61,051 bases of DNA from Firmicutes bacterium AF25-13AC (GCA_003478935.1 QUFP01000025.1:1-61051), one strand, 5' to 3'. Counted from the stretch's first letter, positions 48,886 through 57,877 are shown. Numbers and translations are program-made. The notes: generated from the sequence alone by a model not told the origin.

Positions 48886-49077
48886 ATGTTTGAAGAATTA
48901 GGAATTAGTTTTGGCACAGCACTAATCGTTTTACTTACATTGTATTTTATAGTTAAGTGGGCTGTCAAAAATGGAATAAAAGAAGCCTATAGAGATATTA
49001 CAGGGAAAGTCACTACCGAAGATATTGAGGCAGAACAAATATGTAATGAACTAGGTCTTAACGAAGAAGAGAAATAG
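48886..49077 (+). CDS. Small single-pass membrane protein
   Basis: 63 residues: one transmembrane helix (ALIVLLTLYFIVKWAV, residues 12-27), then a charged cytoplasmic tail ending in an acidic helix. GGAGG lies before the ATG. It resembles DUF6019-type small proteins seen beside two-component/ABC resistance modules, but I cannot confirm this. It starts the acquired-looking module 48.9-54.3 kb. Confidence 0.6.
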   Translation: MFEELGISFGTALIVLLTLYFIVKWAVKNGIKEAYRDITGKVTTEDIEAEQICNELGLNEEEK

Positions 49078-49101
49078 TTAATAAAGAGAGGTGCATATGC
49101 T

Positions 49102-49790
49102 ATGCCAGGTATACTCGTGTTGAAGATGATGAAAATTTAAATCGTGGAATTACATTCTCACTGAAAAAATCCGGATATGAGGTTTTTTCAGCAGAATCAA
49201 TGAAAAAAGCGAAAAGAATTGCAAGTGATAATAATGTGGATGTTACCATTTGTGATGTGAATCTTCCGGATGGGAATGGACTGGAATTTGTAAGGTGGAT
49301 GAGATGCAATTATAATACATACATTATTTGTCTTACAGCACTAGATCAGGAGATGGATCAGGTCATGGGATATGAAGCAGGGGCAGATGATTATATTACA
49401 AAGCCGTTTAGTCTTTCGGTACTTCTTTTGAAAATAGAAGCACATTTCCGCCGCAGACAGGAGAAAACGGAAGCCGGAAAGATGATTTCGGGAGATATCG
49501 TATTTATCGCAGGAGAAATGAAAGTCCTGATAAAGAGTCGTGAAATCAGTCTGACAAAAACGGAGTTGAAAATGCTGACTTTTTTTCTTCAGAATCCGAA
49601 ACAGATTCTTTCAAAAACACAAATATTGGAAAATGTGTTTGATCTGGAAGGGGATTTTGTGGATGAAAATACAATCGCTGTCAATATCAGAAGACTCCGT
49701 GAGAAAATCGAAGACAATCCAGCTGCACCGATCTATATAAAGAATATCAGAGGTCTTGGGTATATATGGAATCAGGAAGTAAGGCAGTGA
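49102..49790 (+). CDS. OmpR-family response regulator, frameshifted
   Basis: About 229 residues after repair. The start MPGILV and the following VEDDENLNRGI are in different frames; one lost base near 49118 splits them. Phospho-Asp is in ICDVNLPDG, Lys in YITKPF. The winged helix has LTKTELKMLTFFLQNPKQILSKTQILENV and the GLGYIW end. It partners the histidine kinase that overlaps its 3' end by 25 bases, and probably controls the ABC transporter further on (BceRS-like arrangement). Confidence 0.87.
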
Positions 49791-51031
49791 CAAAGAGATA
49801 TCGCAAGAAGATTACAGTAGTGCTCTCCTTGGTATTACCTGTCATATTATTGTTTGCAATATTAAATTGCTTTACCACGTATGTGTTTTATGAAGATTAT
49901 AAATATAAAATGAATCTTATGACAGAAATTGCAGCAAAGGAAAAATTTTCCGGGCTGGATGCTGCTTCGGAATTGCTTAAGGATAAGGATATTGAAACCA
50001 ACGAACAGGGAAGGCGATTATTGGAGCAATATGGATACTGGGGAAATAAAGGGAATGTGTTTTATTCGCAATTCCGGCATCAGGTTATGGTGACCGGTGC
50101 TGTAAGCACTGTGATATGCGTGCTTCTTTTGATTATTTTATTTTATTGGAAGAAGACAGAAGATGCGTGTCATCAGAAAATTTTAGACCAGTTAGAAGAA
50201 ATTCTGATCAGATTCCGTGAAAATAAATTTGATGATTTACTGAAAACGGAAAATCACGCTGAGCTGGAAAAATTGGATGACCAGCTTGAAGCAATCGGAC
50301 ATCATATTCAGTTGCTAAAGGAAGAAGCACGGGAAGAAAAAGAGAGCACGAAAGAAATGGTTTCTGATATCTCTCACCAGTTAAAGACACCGGTTGCAGC
50401 TTTGGATACATGTTTTAGTGTGCTGATGCAGAATGACTTAAGTGCCACAGAACAGGAGGAGTTTCGTATTCGTTGTCGGAGTGCTCTGGATGGACTGGAG
50501 ACATTATTGCAGTCGCTTCTTGAAATATCCAAGATGGAAACCGGACTGATTCAGATTAATAAGAAAAAACTTCCGCTTATGGATACTGTCATATCTGCTG
50601 TGAACCGTACTTATCCAAAAGCGGATGAGAAAGAAATTGAATTCGTTTTTGACTATGCAAAAGAGCTGGAAACATGCATGGTTGTGCAGGATAAAAGGTG
50701 GCTTGGTGAAGCTGTGATCAACGTTTTGGATAATGCAATCAAGTACAGTCCGGGTGGTTCAAAAATATTTATCCGGTTACAAAAAAGAAACGATCTTGTA
50801 AGAATGGAAATTGAGGATCAGGGAATCGGTATTCCGCAGAATGAGTATCACAAAATTTTTCAACGATTTTACAGAGGAGGTTCCAGGGAGGTCAGGGAAG
50901 AGAGTGGCACGGGAATCGGACTTTTTCTATCGAGAGAAATTATCGAAAAACACGGAGGTATGATCACGGTAATCTCCGGCAAAAAGAAAAAAGGAAGCAC
51001 GTTTGTGATTCAATTACCATATGTTGGTTAA
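49766..51031 (+). CDS. Sensor histidine kinase
   Basis: 421 residues. Two transmembrane helices (about residues 17-39 and 108-128) flank a ~70-residue extracellular loop. A HAMP-like linker, then the H-box SDISHQLKTPVAALD, the N-box VLDNAIKYSPGG, G1 DQGIGIP and G2 GTGIGLFL follow. The extracellular loop is larger than in intramembrane-sensing BceS kinases. It overlaps the regulator gene, ensuring coupled translation. It probably senses a peptide or envelope stress and feeds the downstream ABC transporter. Confidence 0.9.
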   Translation: MESGSKAVTKRYRKKITVVLSLVLPVILLFAILNCFTTYVFYEDYKYKMNLMTEIAAKEKFSGLDAASELLKDKDIETNEQGRRLLEQYGYWGNKGNVFYSQFRHQVMVTGAVSTVICVLLLIILFYWKKTEDACHQKILDQLEEILIRFRENKFDDLLKTENHAELEKLDDQLEAIGHHIQLLKEEAREEKESTKEMVSDISHQLKTPVAALDTCFSVLMQNDLSATEQEEFRIRCRSALDGLETLLQSLLEISKMETGLIQINKKKLPLMDTVISAVNRTYPKADEKEIEFVFDYAKELETCMVVQDKRWLGEAVINVLDNAIKYSPGGSKIFIRLQKRNDLVRMEIEDQGIGIPQNEYHKIFQRFYRGGSREVREESGTGIGLFLSREIIEKHGGMITVISGKKKKGSTFVIQLPYVG

Positions 51032-51036
51032 ATTTT

Positions 51037-51083
51037 AATTGGGCAGAAATCTTACAATTCTGTAAGATTTCTGCCCAATTTTT
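51037..51083. terminator. Perfect 20-bp stem between kinase and ABC genes
   Basis: A 20-bp perfect inverted repeat (AATTGGGCAGAAATCTTACA, loop ATTC) five bases after the kinase stop, followed by T residues. It is a strong terminator for the regulator-kinase transcript. The inner CTTACA-ATTC-TGTAAG could also be a regulator site upstream of the transporter genes. Confidence 0.85.
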
Positions 51084-51203
51084 GAAAGTGAAATGAAAGA
51101 TTATATTGCTACAATCAGCATGTAGGTTGAAAAATGATATATAAACAGGCAAAGAAAGTGTGCTGAAAAGGTATGCTTTACAGAATTGAAAAGGAGGCAA
51201 CAC

Positions 51204-51878
51204 ATGAGTGTGATATTAGAAACCAGGCAGCTTTGTAAGTTTTATGGTGCAGGTGAGAATCAGGTCAAAGCGGTAAATCAGGTGGACATTCAGATTGAGC
51301 AGGGAGAATTTGTCGCAATTGTTGGAAAGTCAGGTTCCGGTAAAAGTACATTACTTCATATGCTTGGAGGGCTTGATACCCCGACAAAAGGCAGAGTTAC
51401 TTTAGCGGGGAAAGATTTATACAGGATGAAGGAAGATGCCCTTGCTGTTTTCCGCAGAAGAAAAATCGGATTTGTTTTTCAGGCATTTAATCTGGTTTCA
51501 TCTGTTAATGTCTGGGAAAATATTGTACTGCCACTGGGGCTGGATGGAAGAAAAGTGGATGAAGCGTATGTAAATGATATTATTGCAACTCTGGGGATCG
51601 AAAACCGGATTTATAATCTGCCAAATCAGTTATCCGGAGGACAGCAGCAGAGAGTAGCAATTGCAAGAGCACTGGTGAATCGTCCGGAAATTATATTTGC
51701 GGATGAGCCGACAGGCAATCTTGATTCTAAGACCAGTGATGAGGTAATCGCTCTGCTTAAGATGACAGCAAAAAAATATGGACAGACAATTGTAATGATT
51801 ACCCATGATGACGAAATTGCACAGGTCGCTGACCGTATTCTGATGATTGAGGACGGACAGGTGGTGGATTTCAGATGA
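51204..51878 (+). CDS. ABC transporter ATPase (MacB/BceA-like)
   Basis: 224 residues, lolD/MacB-type ATPase. Walker A GKSGSGKST, Q-loop VFQAFNLV, signature LSGGQQQRVAIARAL, Walker B IIFADEPTGNLD and the switch His (MITHDD) are all intact. The ATG at 51204 has AAGGAGG; the upstream in-frame ATG at 51186 lacks it. It overlaps the permease gene by four bases. It powers antimicrobial-peptide or lipid-substrate handling with the FtsX-type permease. Confidence 0.93.
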   Translation: MSVILETRQLCKFYGAGENQVKAVNQVDIQIEQGEFVAIVGKSGSGKSTLLHMLGGLDTPTKGRVTLAGKDLYRMKEDALAVFRRRKIGFVFQAFNLVSSVNVWENIVLPLGLDGRKVDEAYVNDIIATLGIENRIYNLPNQLSGGQQQRVAIARALVNRPEIIFADEPTGNLDSKTSDEVIALLKMTAKKYGQTIVMITHDDEIAQVADRILMIEDGQVVDFR

Positions 51879-54319
51879 AGACAATAAGCAGGATTGCATA
51901 TAGCAATGACAAAAGGAACAGGACAAGAAGTATACTGATCATGATGGCAATCTGTCTGGCCACGATGCTGCTTGTTATCATCAGTACTGTGGGAAATGGG
52001 GTAATTCATTTACAGAAAAGTCAGGCGGCAGGATCATATGGAAGCAATTATGGTCTGTTTGTTTCCGTAGACGGATCGCAGTTAAAAGAAGTAAACCGCC
52101 GTGCGGAAATAGATGCTACAGGCACTATGTGCACCGAAGGTATCATAAAAGGCAATGAAAAAGGCGGGTTTGTCTGCATGGATGAGACTGCAAGAAAAAT
52201 GCTTCCTTATAATAAAGAATATGAGTTGAAGGAAGGAAAGTATCCGAAAAAAATGCAGGAAATTGCCGCAGGAAGAGCATTTTTTCGTGCAATGGGGTAT
52301 GGTGATGTAAAGATCGGAGATACGGTTACACTGGATTACCGCGCAGGGATGCAGTCAGAATATAAGCCGGAAGAATTTGTTGTCAGCGGAATCCTATATG
52401 ATCGGGATGAGTATACCATCGAGGCATCTTATGTTGCTTTCGGGTCACAGGAGTTTTATGATGAGCACGTCGCAGAGAATGACAGACAGTATAATATTTA
52501 TTTTACTTTAAATGATTCTGCAAATGTATCTATGAATAATATTGATTCGGTTATAAAGCAGATTGCAGCAGCTTGTGGGATCGAAGAAAAAAACGTTATA
52601 GTCAATGATCTCTATTTGCAATGGGTCTTGCAGCCGAGTTATGAAACGATTGCGGTATGCGGGGTTTTGATTCTTGCAATTGTACTTTTCTCTGTTGTGG
52701 TCATTTATAATATTTTTCAGGTCGGTATTGCCAACAAGATACAGGAGTATGGAAAAATCAAGGCTCTGGGAGCAACAAAAAAGCAGATGAAACAACTGAT
52801 CTTCAGAGAGGGCATTTTTTTGACAATTTTTTCAATACCGGTTGGATTGCTTTTTGGCTTTCTGATTGCAAAATGCGGTTTTAACTGGCTGGTAGAACAG
52901 GGGAATCTTGTATCAACCCAAACTGACTCTATGGGAGTCCAAAATCAGCAGGTGTCACTGTTTTCCCTGCCTGTTATGCTTCTATGTATTTTCGTATCAT
53001 TTCTTACCGTTGCTTTGGCACTGCGTAAACCAATGAAAATTGTTTCACGGATTTCACCTATCGAAGCAACACGGTATTTAGAAAATGCAGAAACACACAA
53101 AAAAGGAAAAAGAAATGGCAGAAAAAATGTCACCGTGTTTTCTATGGCAATGGCAAATGTAACGGGTAATCCCAAAAGAACTATTGGTACTATCCTTACA
53201 ATGGGTTTTTCTTGCGTATTGTTTGTGATTATCTCTAATTATGTGGGAAATATTGACACGGAGCATGAAGCACGTCTTTCCGTTAATCATGGACAATTTG
53301 AACTGCAGCTTGACTATTCTGCTGAGTATGATGAAAGATATCCGGAGAATAATCTGGATACGATTCTGACGGATGATCCATTGAATGATTCGCTGATTGA
53401 AGAAATCAAAAGCATTCCGGGAGTGACAGATGTCATGACGAGAGAGATTGTCTCTGTAAATCTGAACGGAACAAGATTTCCGGCTACTATTGTGAGTAAA
53501 AAGGATTTTGATTTTATGCGCCAAGAAGGGGATATTGGCTCTATGGACTATGATCAGGCAGTAAAGAATGGTGATATTTTCTTTGGCTGGTCGACGTGGA
53601 TGGAACAAGATGGATATGCTCCGGGTGAATCCATTGCATTTGACTTTGAGAATGGAAGTGGAACCTATACCTATCAGGGAAAGATTGCAGGATCCTTTGT
53701 AAGTGCGGACACTTATCTTGTCATTCCGGAAGGTGTATACCGTTCCATGAATCCGAGAGGAACAGCCTATGGCTATTTGTGGGTGGACTGTGATAAAAAA
53801 GATGTGGTATCTGTGGAACAGAGTCTGAATACTTTGATTTCTAATACTTCACATATAAAAATGGATACCTATCATGCACAGTTACAATCTGCAGAATTAG
53901 CAGCCCGCATGATGAAGCTTGGCTGTTATCTGTTTATGGCAGTTGTAGGACTCATCGGTTTTATGAATATGGCAAACACCATGATCATGAATATTACGAC
54001 AAAAAAGCAGGAATATGGTGTATTACAGGCTGTGGGTATGACAAATAAACAATTAAATTTATGTCTGCAGTTACAGGGACTGATTTTTACGGTTGGTACC
54101 ATATGCGTAGCTTTGATCATTGGTCTGCCGCTCGGCTATGCACTTTTTTCCTATGCAAAACATAATGGAATATTTGGAATGAATATCTATCATGTTCCAA
54201 TCGTACCAATTTTTATTATGATTTTTTTGGTCGGTCTGTTGCAGATTGTACTTTCCTGCGTTTTAAGCAGTAATCTGAAAAAGGAAACGCTGGTAGAAAG
54301 AATAAGGTATCAGGGATAG
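51875..54319 (+). CDS. FtsX-like ABC permease, two FtsX domains
   Basis: 814 residues. One N-terminal membrane helix is followed by a large extracellular domain (about residues 45-255), then three helices with the FtsX motif (KIQEYGKIKALGATKKQMKQLI). A fourth helix near residue 430 leads to a second extracellular domain and three more helices (KKQEYGVLQAVGMTNKQL). This duplicated MacB/FtsX form differs from BceB's ten-helix layout. With the ATPase it likely exports or removes antimicrobial compounds under control of the adjacent two-component system. It ends just before repeat copy A. Confidence 0.88.
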   Translation: MKTISRIAYSNDKRNRTRSILIMMAICLATMLLVIISTVGNGVIHLQKSQAAGSYGSNYGLFVSVDGSQLKEVNRRAEIDATGTMCTEGIIKGNEKGGFVCMDETARKMLPYNKEYELKEGKYPKKMQEIAAGRAFFRAMGYGDVKIGDTVTLDYRAGMQSEYKPEEFVVSGILYDRDEYTIEASYVAFGSQEFYDEHVAENDRQYNIYFTLNDSANVSMNNIDSVIKQIAAACGIEEKNVIVNDLYLQWVLQPSYETIAVCGVLILAIVLFSVVVIYNIFQVGIANKIQEYGKIKALGATKKQMKQLIFREGIFLTIFSIPVGLLFGFLIAKCGFNWLVEQGNLVSTQTDSMGVQNQQVSLFSLPVMLLCIFVSFLTVALALRKPMKIVSRISPIEATRYLENAETHKKGKRNGRKNVTVFSMAMANVTGNPKRTIGTILTMGFSCVLFVIISNYVGNIDTEHEARLSVNHGQFELQLDYSAEYDERYPENNLDTILTDDPLNDSLIEEIKSIPGVTDVMTREIVSVNLNGTRFPATIVSKKDFDFMRQEGDIGSMDYDQAVKNGDIFFGWSTWMEQDGYAPGESIAFDFENGSGTYTYQGKIAGSFVSADTYLVIPEGVYRSMNPRGTAYGYLWVDCDKKDVVSVEQSLNTLISNTSHIKMDTYHAQLQSAELAARMMKLGCYLFMAVVGLIGFMNMANTMIMNITTKKQEYGVLQAVGMTNKQLNLCLQLQGLIFTVGTICVALIIGLPLGYALFSYAKHNGIFGMNIYHVPIVPIFIMIFLVGLLQIVLSCVLSSNLKKETLVERIRYQG

Positions 54320-54326
54320 CAAGTAG

Positions 54327-54372
54327 GAACCAGCGGGACAGTAAAAAAACATTTTACCTGTCCCCGTTGGTT
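54327..54372 (+). repeat. Palindromic dispersed repeat, copy A
   Basis: A ~46-base element with arms AACCAGCGGGACAG and CTGTCCCCGTTGGTT and an A/T loop. The same element recurs at 57709-57753 (inverted) and 58421-58466 (direct). It also acts as the shared terminator of the permease gene and of the convergent regulator gene, whose last codons lie inside it. Confidence 0.9.
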
Positions 54373-55100
54373 AAATCAGTAACGATTTCAGTCTCAGCTA
54401 GCATACGGTATCCAACACCAAGCTCGTTGATTATGTAGCGTTTTTCGCCGGGCGTCACGCCCATTTTCTTGCGGATGTTCTTCATGTTGACTTGCAGCTT
54501 CTTGACGCTGCCATAGTCCGAATACCCCCAGACTGCCCGAATAATGGCGGCATACGTCAGCACCTTTCCAGCGTGAATGGACAGGAACGCCATGATATTG
54601 TATTCAGTCTGAGTTAGATCGATCTCTTCTTTACCCACAAAAACCTGCCGTGTATCGTAATCAATCAGCAAGTCCTGAAGGCGGAATTTCCTGCCGAGGG
54701 TACTTTCATTCTCTTCGCTGTGTCGATGGCTGCGGAGAACGGCTCGGATACGAGCCAACAATTCCTCCGTACCAAAGGGCTTGGTGATATAATCATTCGC
54801 CCCCAGATCCAGCATCTCCACCTTGTCCCTCTCGTTGGAACGAGCGGAGAGCACAATGATGGGTACAGTGTTCGTCTTTCGCACCTCTTGAATCAGATTC
54901 ATGCCATCTTGGTCCGGCAGGCCAAGATCCAGAATGATGAGGTCTGGATGATGGGAAGCGTACATCATTATACCTAGCGCACAGGTCTGCGCACAGAGCA
55001 CCTGATAGTCGCTGGTTTCTAGATTGGCTTTAATAAAGCTTAGGATGTTAGCCTCATCCTCTACAATCAGGATTTTGAATTTGTTATTGCCCATCGTCAT
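54354..55100 (-). CDS. KdpE-like OmpR response regulator
   Basis: 248 residues. Acid pocket IVEDEANI, phospho-Asp in LIILDLGLPDQDG, Lys in YITKPFG, then a winged helix (LTQTEYNIMAFLSIHAGKVLTYAAIIRAVWG and GVGYRM). It resembles KdpE. The last five codons and stop (TNGDR) are encoded by repeat copy A, so the original C-terminus may have been replaced. It overlaps the 3' end of its kinase gene. The start may be ATG 55094 rather than 55100. Base composition is richer in G+C than the region to the left, supporting transfer. Confidence 0.9.
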   Translation of the reverse strand: MTMGNNKFKILIVEDEANILSFIKANLETSDYQVLCAQTCALGIMMYASHHPDLIILDLGLPDQDGMNLIQEVRKTNTVPIIVLSARSNERDKVEMLDLGANDYITKPFGTEELLARIRAVLRSHRHSEENESTLGRKFRLQDLLIDYDTRQVFVGKEEIDLTQTEYNIMAFLSIHAGKVLTYAAIIRAVWGYSDYGSVKKLQVNMKNIRKKMGVTPGEKRYIINELGVGYRMLAETEIVTDLTNGDR

Positions 55101-56147
55101 CTACCTCTCTTTCCAGAGCAAAGCGGAATACCGCACCGCCGCCACTTTTATTTTCTGCAGTAATTTCACTATTGTGCGCCTTGACGATGGCGGCGCACAC
55201 AGATAATCCGATTCCCATATTGCTGCGTGTCCCGTCCACCGGCGCGGCGGACTTTTCATAGGTTCCAGTAAAAATTTTTGAAGCGTATTCTCCGAGATGC
55301 CGCAACCGTTGTCAGAAACCTCAAATACCGCCTTGTCTCCCACGAGAGAAACGGAAAGCGTCAGTTTAGTCATGCCTTTTGCGTGGAATACAGCGTTTTC
55401 TAGAAGATTCAGTAGTACCTGCTCAATAAGGAGTGAGTCCATGGGAATGTCCACAAACTCGTCCGGTATTTGCGTGATGACCTTCTGATTCGGATGCTTT
55501 TTGGAAAACTTAATCAAAACGGAGTCGATCAGCTCATCCAGAACGATTGGTGTCTTCACGATCTTCACTTTCGAGCCGTCGATCCTTGTGACAGACAGGA
55601 GATTCTCAACCATGCGGATGAGCCATTCGCTGTCCTCCTGAATTTCTCCCAGCAGCTTGAGCTGCTGCTCCTTTGGCAGCGCATCATACTTGGAAATCAG
55701 TGTGGAGGATGACCCGTATATAGAAGTAAGGGGCGTACGCAGGTCATGGGAGATTGCTCGAAGCAGATTGCCGCGCATTTTCTCTTTTTCATTTTCTGAG
55801 CGCAGCTTCTCCTGGTTGCGTATACGAATGTTTAGCGTACTTGTTGAAACCGCGACGATCAGCATGATGATGGCGGATAGGATGCTTTCCTCTACGAAAA
55901 AGTCAAAAGCATAGTACGGATAGGTGAAAGCAAAATTGACCGCAAACACGCTGACGATGGCAGAGGCGATACCATAGCAATACCCATGAGTTTTCAGTGA
56001 AATCAAAAACACACCGAACACAAAGATCATGGGTACCAGCGTCTGCGTGGTAAAGAGTTTCTGAATAAGCATATTGATGGCAAAGGCACTGCAAAAAATA
56101 AGGACCGAAAATAGAATATCCTTTTGTCGTTGACGGTTCTTCATCAT
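55084..56147 (-). CDS. KdpD-like sensor histidine kinase (DUF4118), frameshifted
   Basis: About 354 residues after repair. Four closely spaced membrane helices of the DUF4118 type (FTYPYYAFDF in the loop) are followed by a short coiled linker, H-box RAISHDLRTPLTSIYG, N-box LLNLLENAVFHAK, DNGCGI and GIGLSVCAAIV. It lacks the large N-terminal KdpD and USP domains. The frame breaks in an A/T run near 55277: LQKFLLEP should read LQKIFTGTYEKS, one base lost. ATG 56147 follows TAGGAG. It divides from the CNNM transporter gene, which it may regulate. Confidence 0.87.
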
Positions 56148-56244
56148 GTTTCTCCTAAACAATATTATGGCATTATTATACCGCATAAGCGTAAAGGCTT
56201 CAAGATTTCTCGCAAAAGACATTGCCCCCGAACTTGTTTCTTTA

Positions 56245-56273
56245 CTGAATCTACACCGGAGAAATGCTATGAT
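56245..56273 (+). promoter_or_regulatory. Extended -10 promoter of leader/CNNM gene
   Basis: CTGAAT (56245-56250), 17-bp spacer, TGC-TATGAT (56265-56273). Transcription would start near 56280, only about ten bases before the leader ribosome site. Confidence 0.7.
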
Positions 56274-56305
56274 ATAAGCACACAGTAAAAAGGAGGAAGA
56301 AATCA

Positions 56306-56389
56306 GTGAAAAACGATAGTAGCGACGACAACGGTAACTACTCTTATATGATCTGTTCGTATGTGGCATATCTACGCCTTTTGTTGTAA
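56306..56389 (+). CDS. Leader peptide upstream of CNNM transporter
   Basis: A strong AAAAAGGAGG site stands nine bases before GTG 56306, opening a 27-codon frame: MKNDSSDDNGNYSYMICSY followed by VAYLRLLL and stop. The N-terminus is Asp/Asn/Ser-rich, and the end is hydrophobic. Its last eight codons form the left arm of a terminator-like hairpin, so translation of this peptide should govern read-through into the transporter gene. I do not recognise the peptide. Acidic N-termini in MgtL-type leaders destabilise ribosomes at low magnesium; a similar logic is possible here but unproven. Confidence 0.6.
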   Translation: MKNDSSDDNGNYSYMICSYVAYLRLLL

Positions 56390-56415
56390 CATCAGGTATA
56401 GGTGTGTCTTTTTTT
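56367..56415 (+). terminator. Attenuator-type terminator after leader peptide
   Basis: CATATCTACGCC (56367-56378) pairs with GGTATAGGTGTG (56395-56406) over 11 of 12 positions including wobbles, followed by a T-rich run to 56415. It lies 41 bases before the transporter start and overlaps the leader reading frame, the layout of translation-controlled attenuation. Confidence 0.65.
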
Positions 56416-56456
56416 GTATGAAATGATCGAATGAACAGAACATAAAGGAGTTTGAA

Positions 56457-57707
56457 ATGAATTATTTTGGAAGTATTTTCGCAATGGTGGTCTGCATCGC
56501 CATGTCCGCCTATTTTAGCGCCACAGAAACAGCGTTCTCGTCTCTGAATAAGACCCGCCTCAAGGTGTTGGCGGACAATGGAAACAAGCGGGCAGCGTTG
56601 GCACTTAAGCTGTCCGAAGATTATGACAAGCTGATCTCAACCATCTTGATCGGCAACAATATCGTGAATATCATGGTGGCATCCATCGGCACACTTCTGT
56701 TCGTAGGGCTTTACGGGGATATTGGCGCGACGGTTTCTACGGTCGTTGTAACAATTGTTGTTTTGATTTTTGGTGAGATCACCCCCAAGAGTATTGCGAA
56801 GGACACCCCTGAACGCTTTGCTTTGTTCAGCGCTCCGTTTATCCGCCTTTGGATTTGGGTTCTGACGCCGCTAAATTTTCTTTTTTCTCAGTGGAAAAGG
56901 CTGGTTTCCCGCTTTTTCAAGACAGATGACGACACAAAAATGTCCCACGAGGAACTGCTTCTTTTTATGGAGGACGTGGAGCAGGATGGCAGCATTGATG
57001 AAAACGAGGGCGAACTGCTGCGCAACGCCCTTGAATTCCGTGACCTGACGGCAGCAGAAATTCTGACCCATCGAATTGACTTGGAGGCCGTGAACATCGA
57101 CGAGAGCCATGAGGAAATAGCCAGAGCCTTTACACAGTCCAGCTTTTCCCGTCTGCTAGTCTACCGGGATACCATCGATCAGATCGTTGGTGTTCTTCAT
57201 CAGAAGGACTTCTATATCAACGGAAAGATGACGGATCAGCCTATTACGGAGATCATGACGGAACCGTTGTTTGTCTATCAGCACACAAAAATCCGGGATG
57301 TTTTGAAAATGCTACAGCATAAGAAGTCACATGTTGCTGTCGTTGTAGATGATTTCGGCGGAACGCTTGGTATTGTTACGATGGAGGATATTCTGGAAGA
57401 ACTGGTTGGTGAAATTTGGGACGAACATGATGAGGTGGAAGAAGATTTTGAAAAGTTGGACGAGAATACATACCGCGTGGACTGCTCTGTCAGCTTGGAA
57501 GATTTTATGGAATTTTTTGACGTCAAACTGGAATCGGACAGTGTTTCCGTTGGCGGCTGGGTCATGGAACAGCTGAATAGAGTCCCCACCAAGGGCGATT
57601 CCTTTGCTGTGCAGAATTTGGAGATCACGATCTCCGATCTGAGCGCATACAGGGTATCCTTTATCACAGTCAGGCAATGCGACATGTGTTTGACCTGCGA
57701 ACAATGA
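56457..57707 (+). CDS. CNNM/CorC (HlyC) family membrane transporter
   Basis: 416 residues. An N-terminal DUF21 membrane domain (SAYFSATETAFSSLNKTRL, then ISTILIGNNIVNI and IFGEITPKSIAK, residues 1-145) is followed by two CBS domains (residues ~200-320; FSRLLVYRDTIDQIVGV, VVVDDFGGTLGIVTMEDILEELVG) and a C-terminal CorC_HlyC domain. Family members (CNNM, CorC, MpfA/YhdP) handle Mg2+ export or resistance; the older name hemolysin C is misleading. AAAGGAG precedes the ATG. It is probably controlled by the leader attenuator and perhaps the divergent two-component system. Confidence 0.9.
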   Translation: MNYFGSIFAMVVCIAMSAYFSATETAFSSLNKTRLKVLADNGNKRAALALKLSEDYDKLISTILIGNNIVNIMVASIGTLLFVGLYGDIGATVSTVVVTIVVLIFGEITPKSIAKDTPERFALFSAPFIRLWIWVLTPLNFLFSQWKRLVSRFFKTDDDTKMSHEELLLFMEDVEQDGSIDENEGELLRNALEFRDLTAAEILTHRIDLEAVNIDESHEEIARAFTQSSFSRLLVYRDTIDQIVGVLHQKDFYINGKMTDQPITEIMTEPLFVYQHTKIRDVLKMLQHKKSHVAVVVDDFGGTLGIVTMEDILEELVGEIWDEHDEVEEDFEKLDENTYRVDCSVSLEDFMEFFDVKLESDSVSVGGWVMEQLNRVPTKGDSFAVQNLEITISDLSAYRVSFITVRQCDMCLTCEQ

Positions 57708-57708
57708 G

Positions 57709-57753
57709 AACTAGCGGGACAGGTAAAATGGCTTTTTTCCTGTCCCGCTGGTT
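57709..57753 (-). repeat. Palindromic dispersed repeat, copy B (inverted)
   Basis: Arms AACTAGCGGGACAGG (57709-57723) and CCTGTCCCGCTGGTT (57739-57753) around an A/T loop. Its reverse complement matches copies A and C. It lies immediately after the CNNM stop codon and forms its terminator. Confidence 0.9.
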
Positions 57754-57773
57754 TTAGCCATTTTTACGCAGAA

Positions 57774-57801
57774 AACCTCGTCCGACTCGTCGGGCGGGGT
57801 T
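57774..57801 (+). other. Strong GC hairpin
   Basis: AACCTCGTCCGAC / GTCGGGCGGGGTT, a 13-bp stem with two G-U pairs and a 2-base loop, between repeat B and the next promoter. There is no clear T-run, so its role is unknown; a second terminator is possible. Confidence 0.5.
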
Positions 57802-57811
57802 GTTCAAGTTG

Positions 57812-57840
57812 TTGAAGGAAATGTAGAGAGATGGTATAAT
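57812..57840 (+). promoter_or_regulatory. Promoter of reductase gene
   Basis: TTGAAG (57812-57817), 17-bp spacer with TGG extended -10, TATAAT (57835-57840). A TTCAA/TTGAA inverted repeat touches the -35. Confidence 0.8.
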
Positions 57841-57877
57841 GGGAGCATCAAATCAGAAACGATAGGAGAAAAAACTA

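Noticed and set aside
53078..53608. 176-codon minus-strand frame
   Set aside because: Antisense to the FtsX-like permease; composition unlike a real protein.
56306..56415. M-box or other known Mg2+ riboswitch
   Set aside because: The leader is only about 170 bases, begins with a strong RBS and reading frame, and shows none of the conserved M-box segments I would expect.
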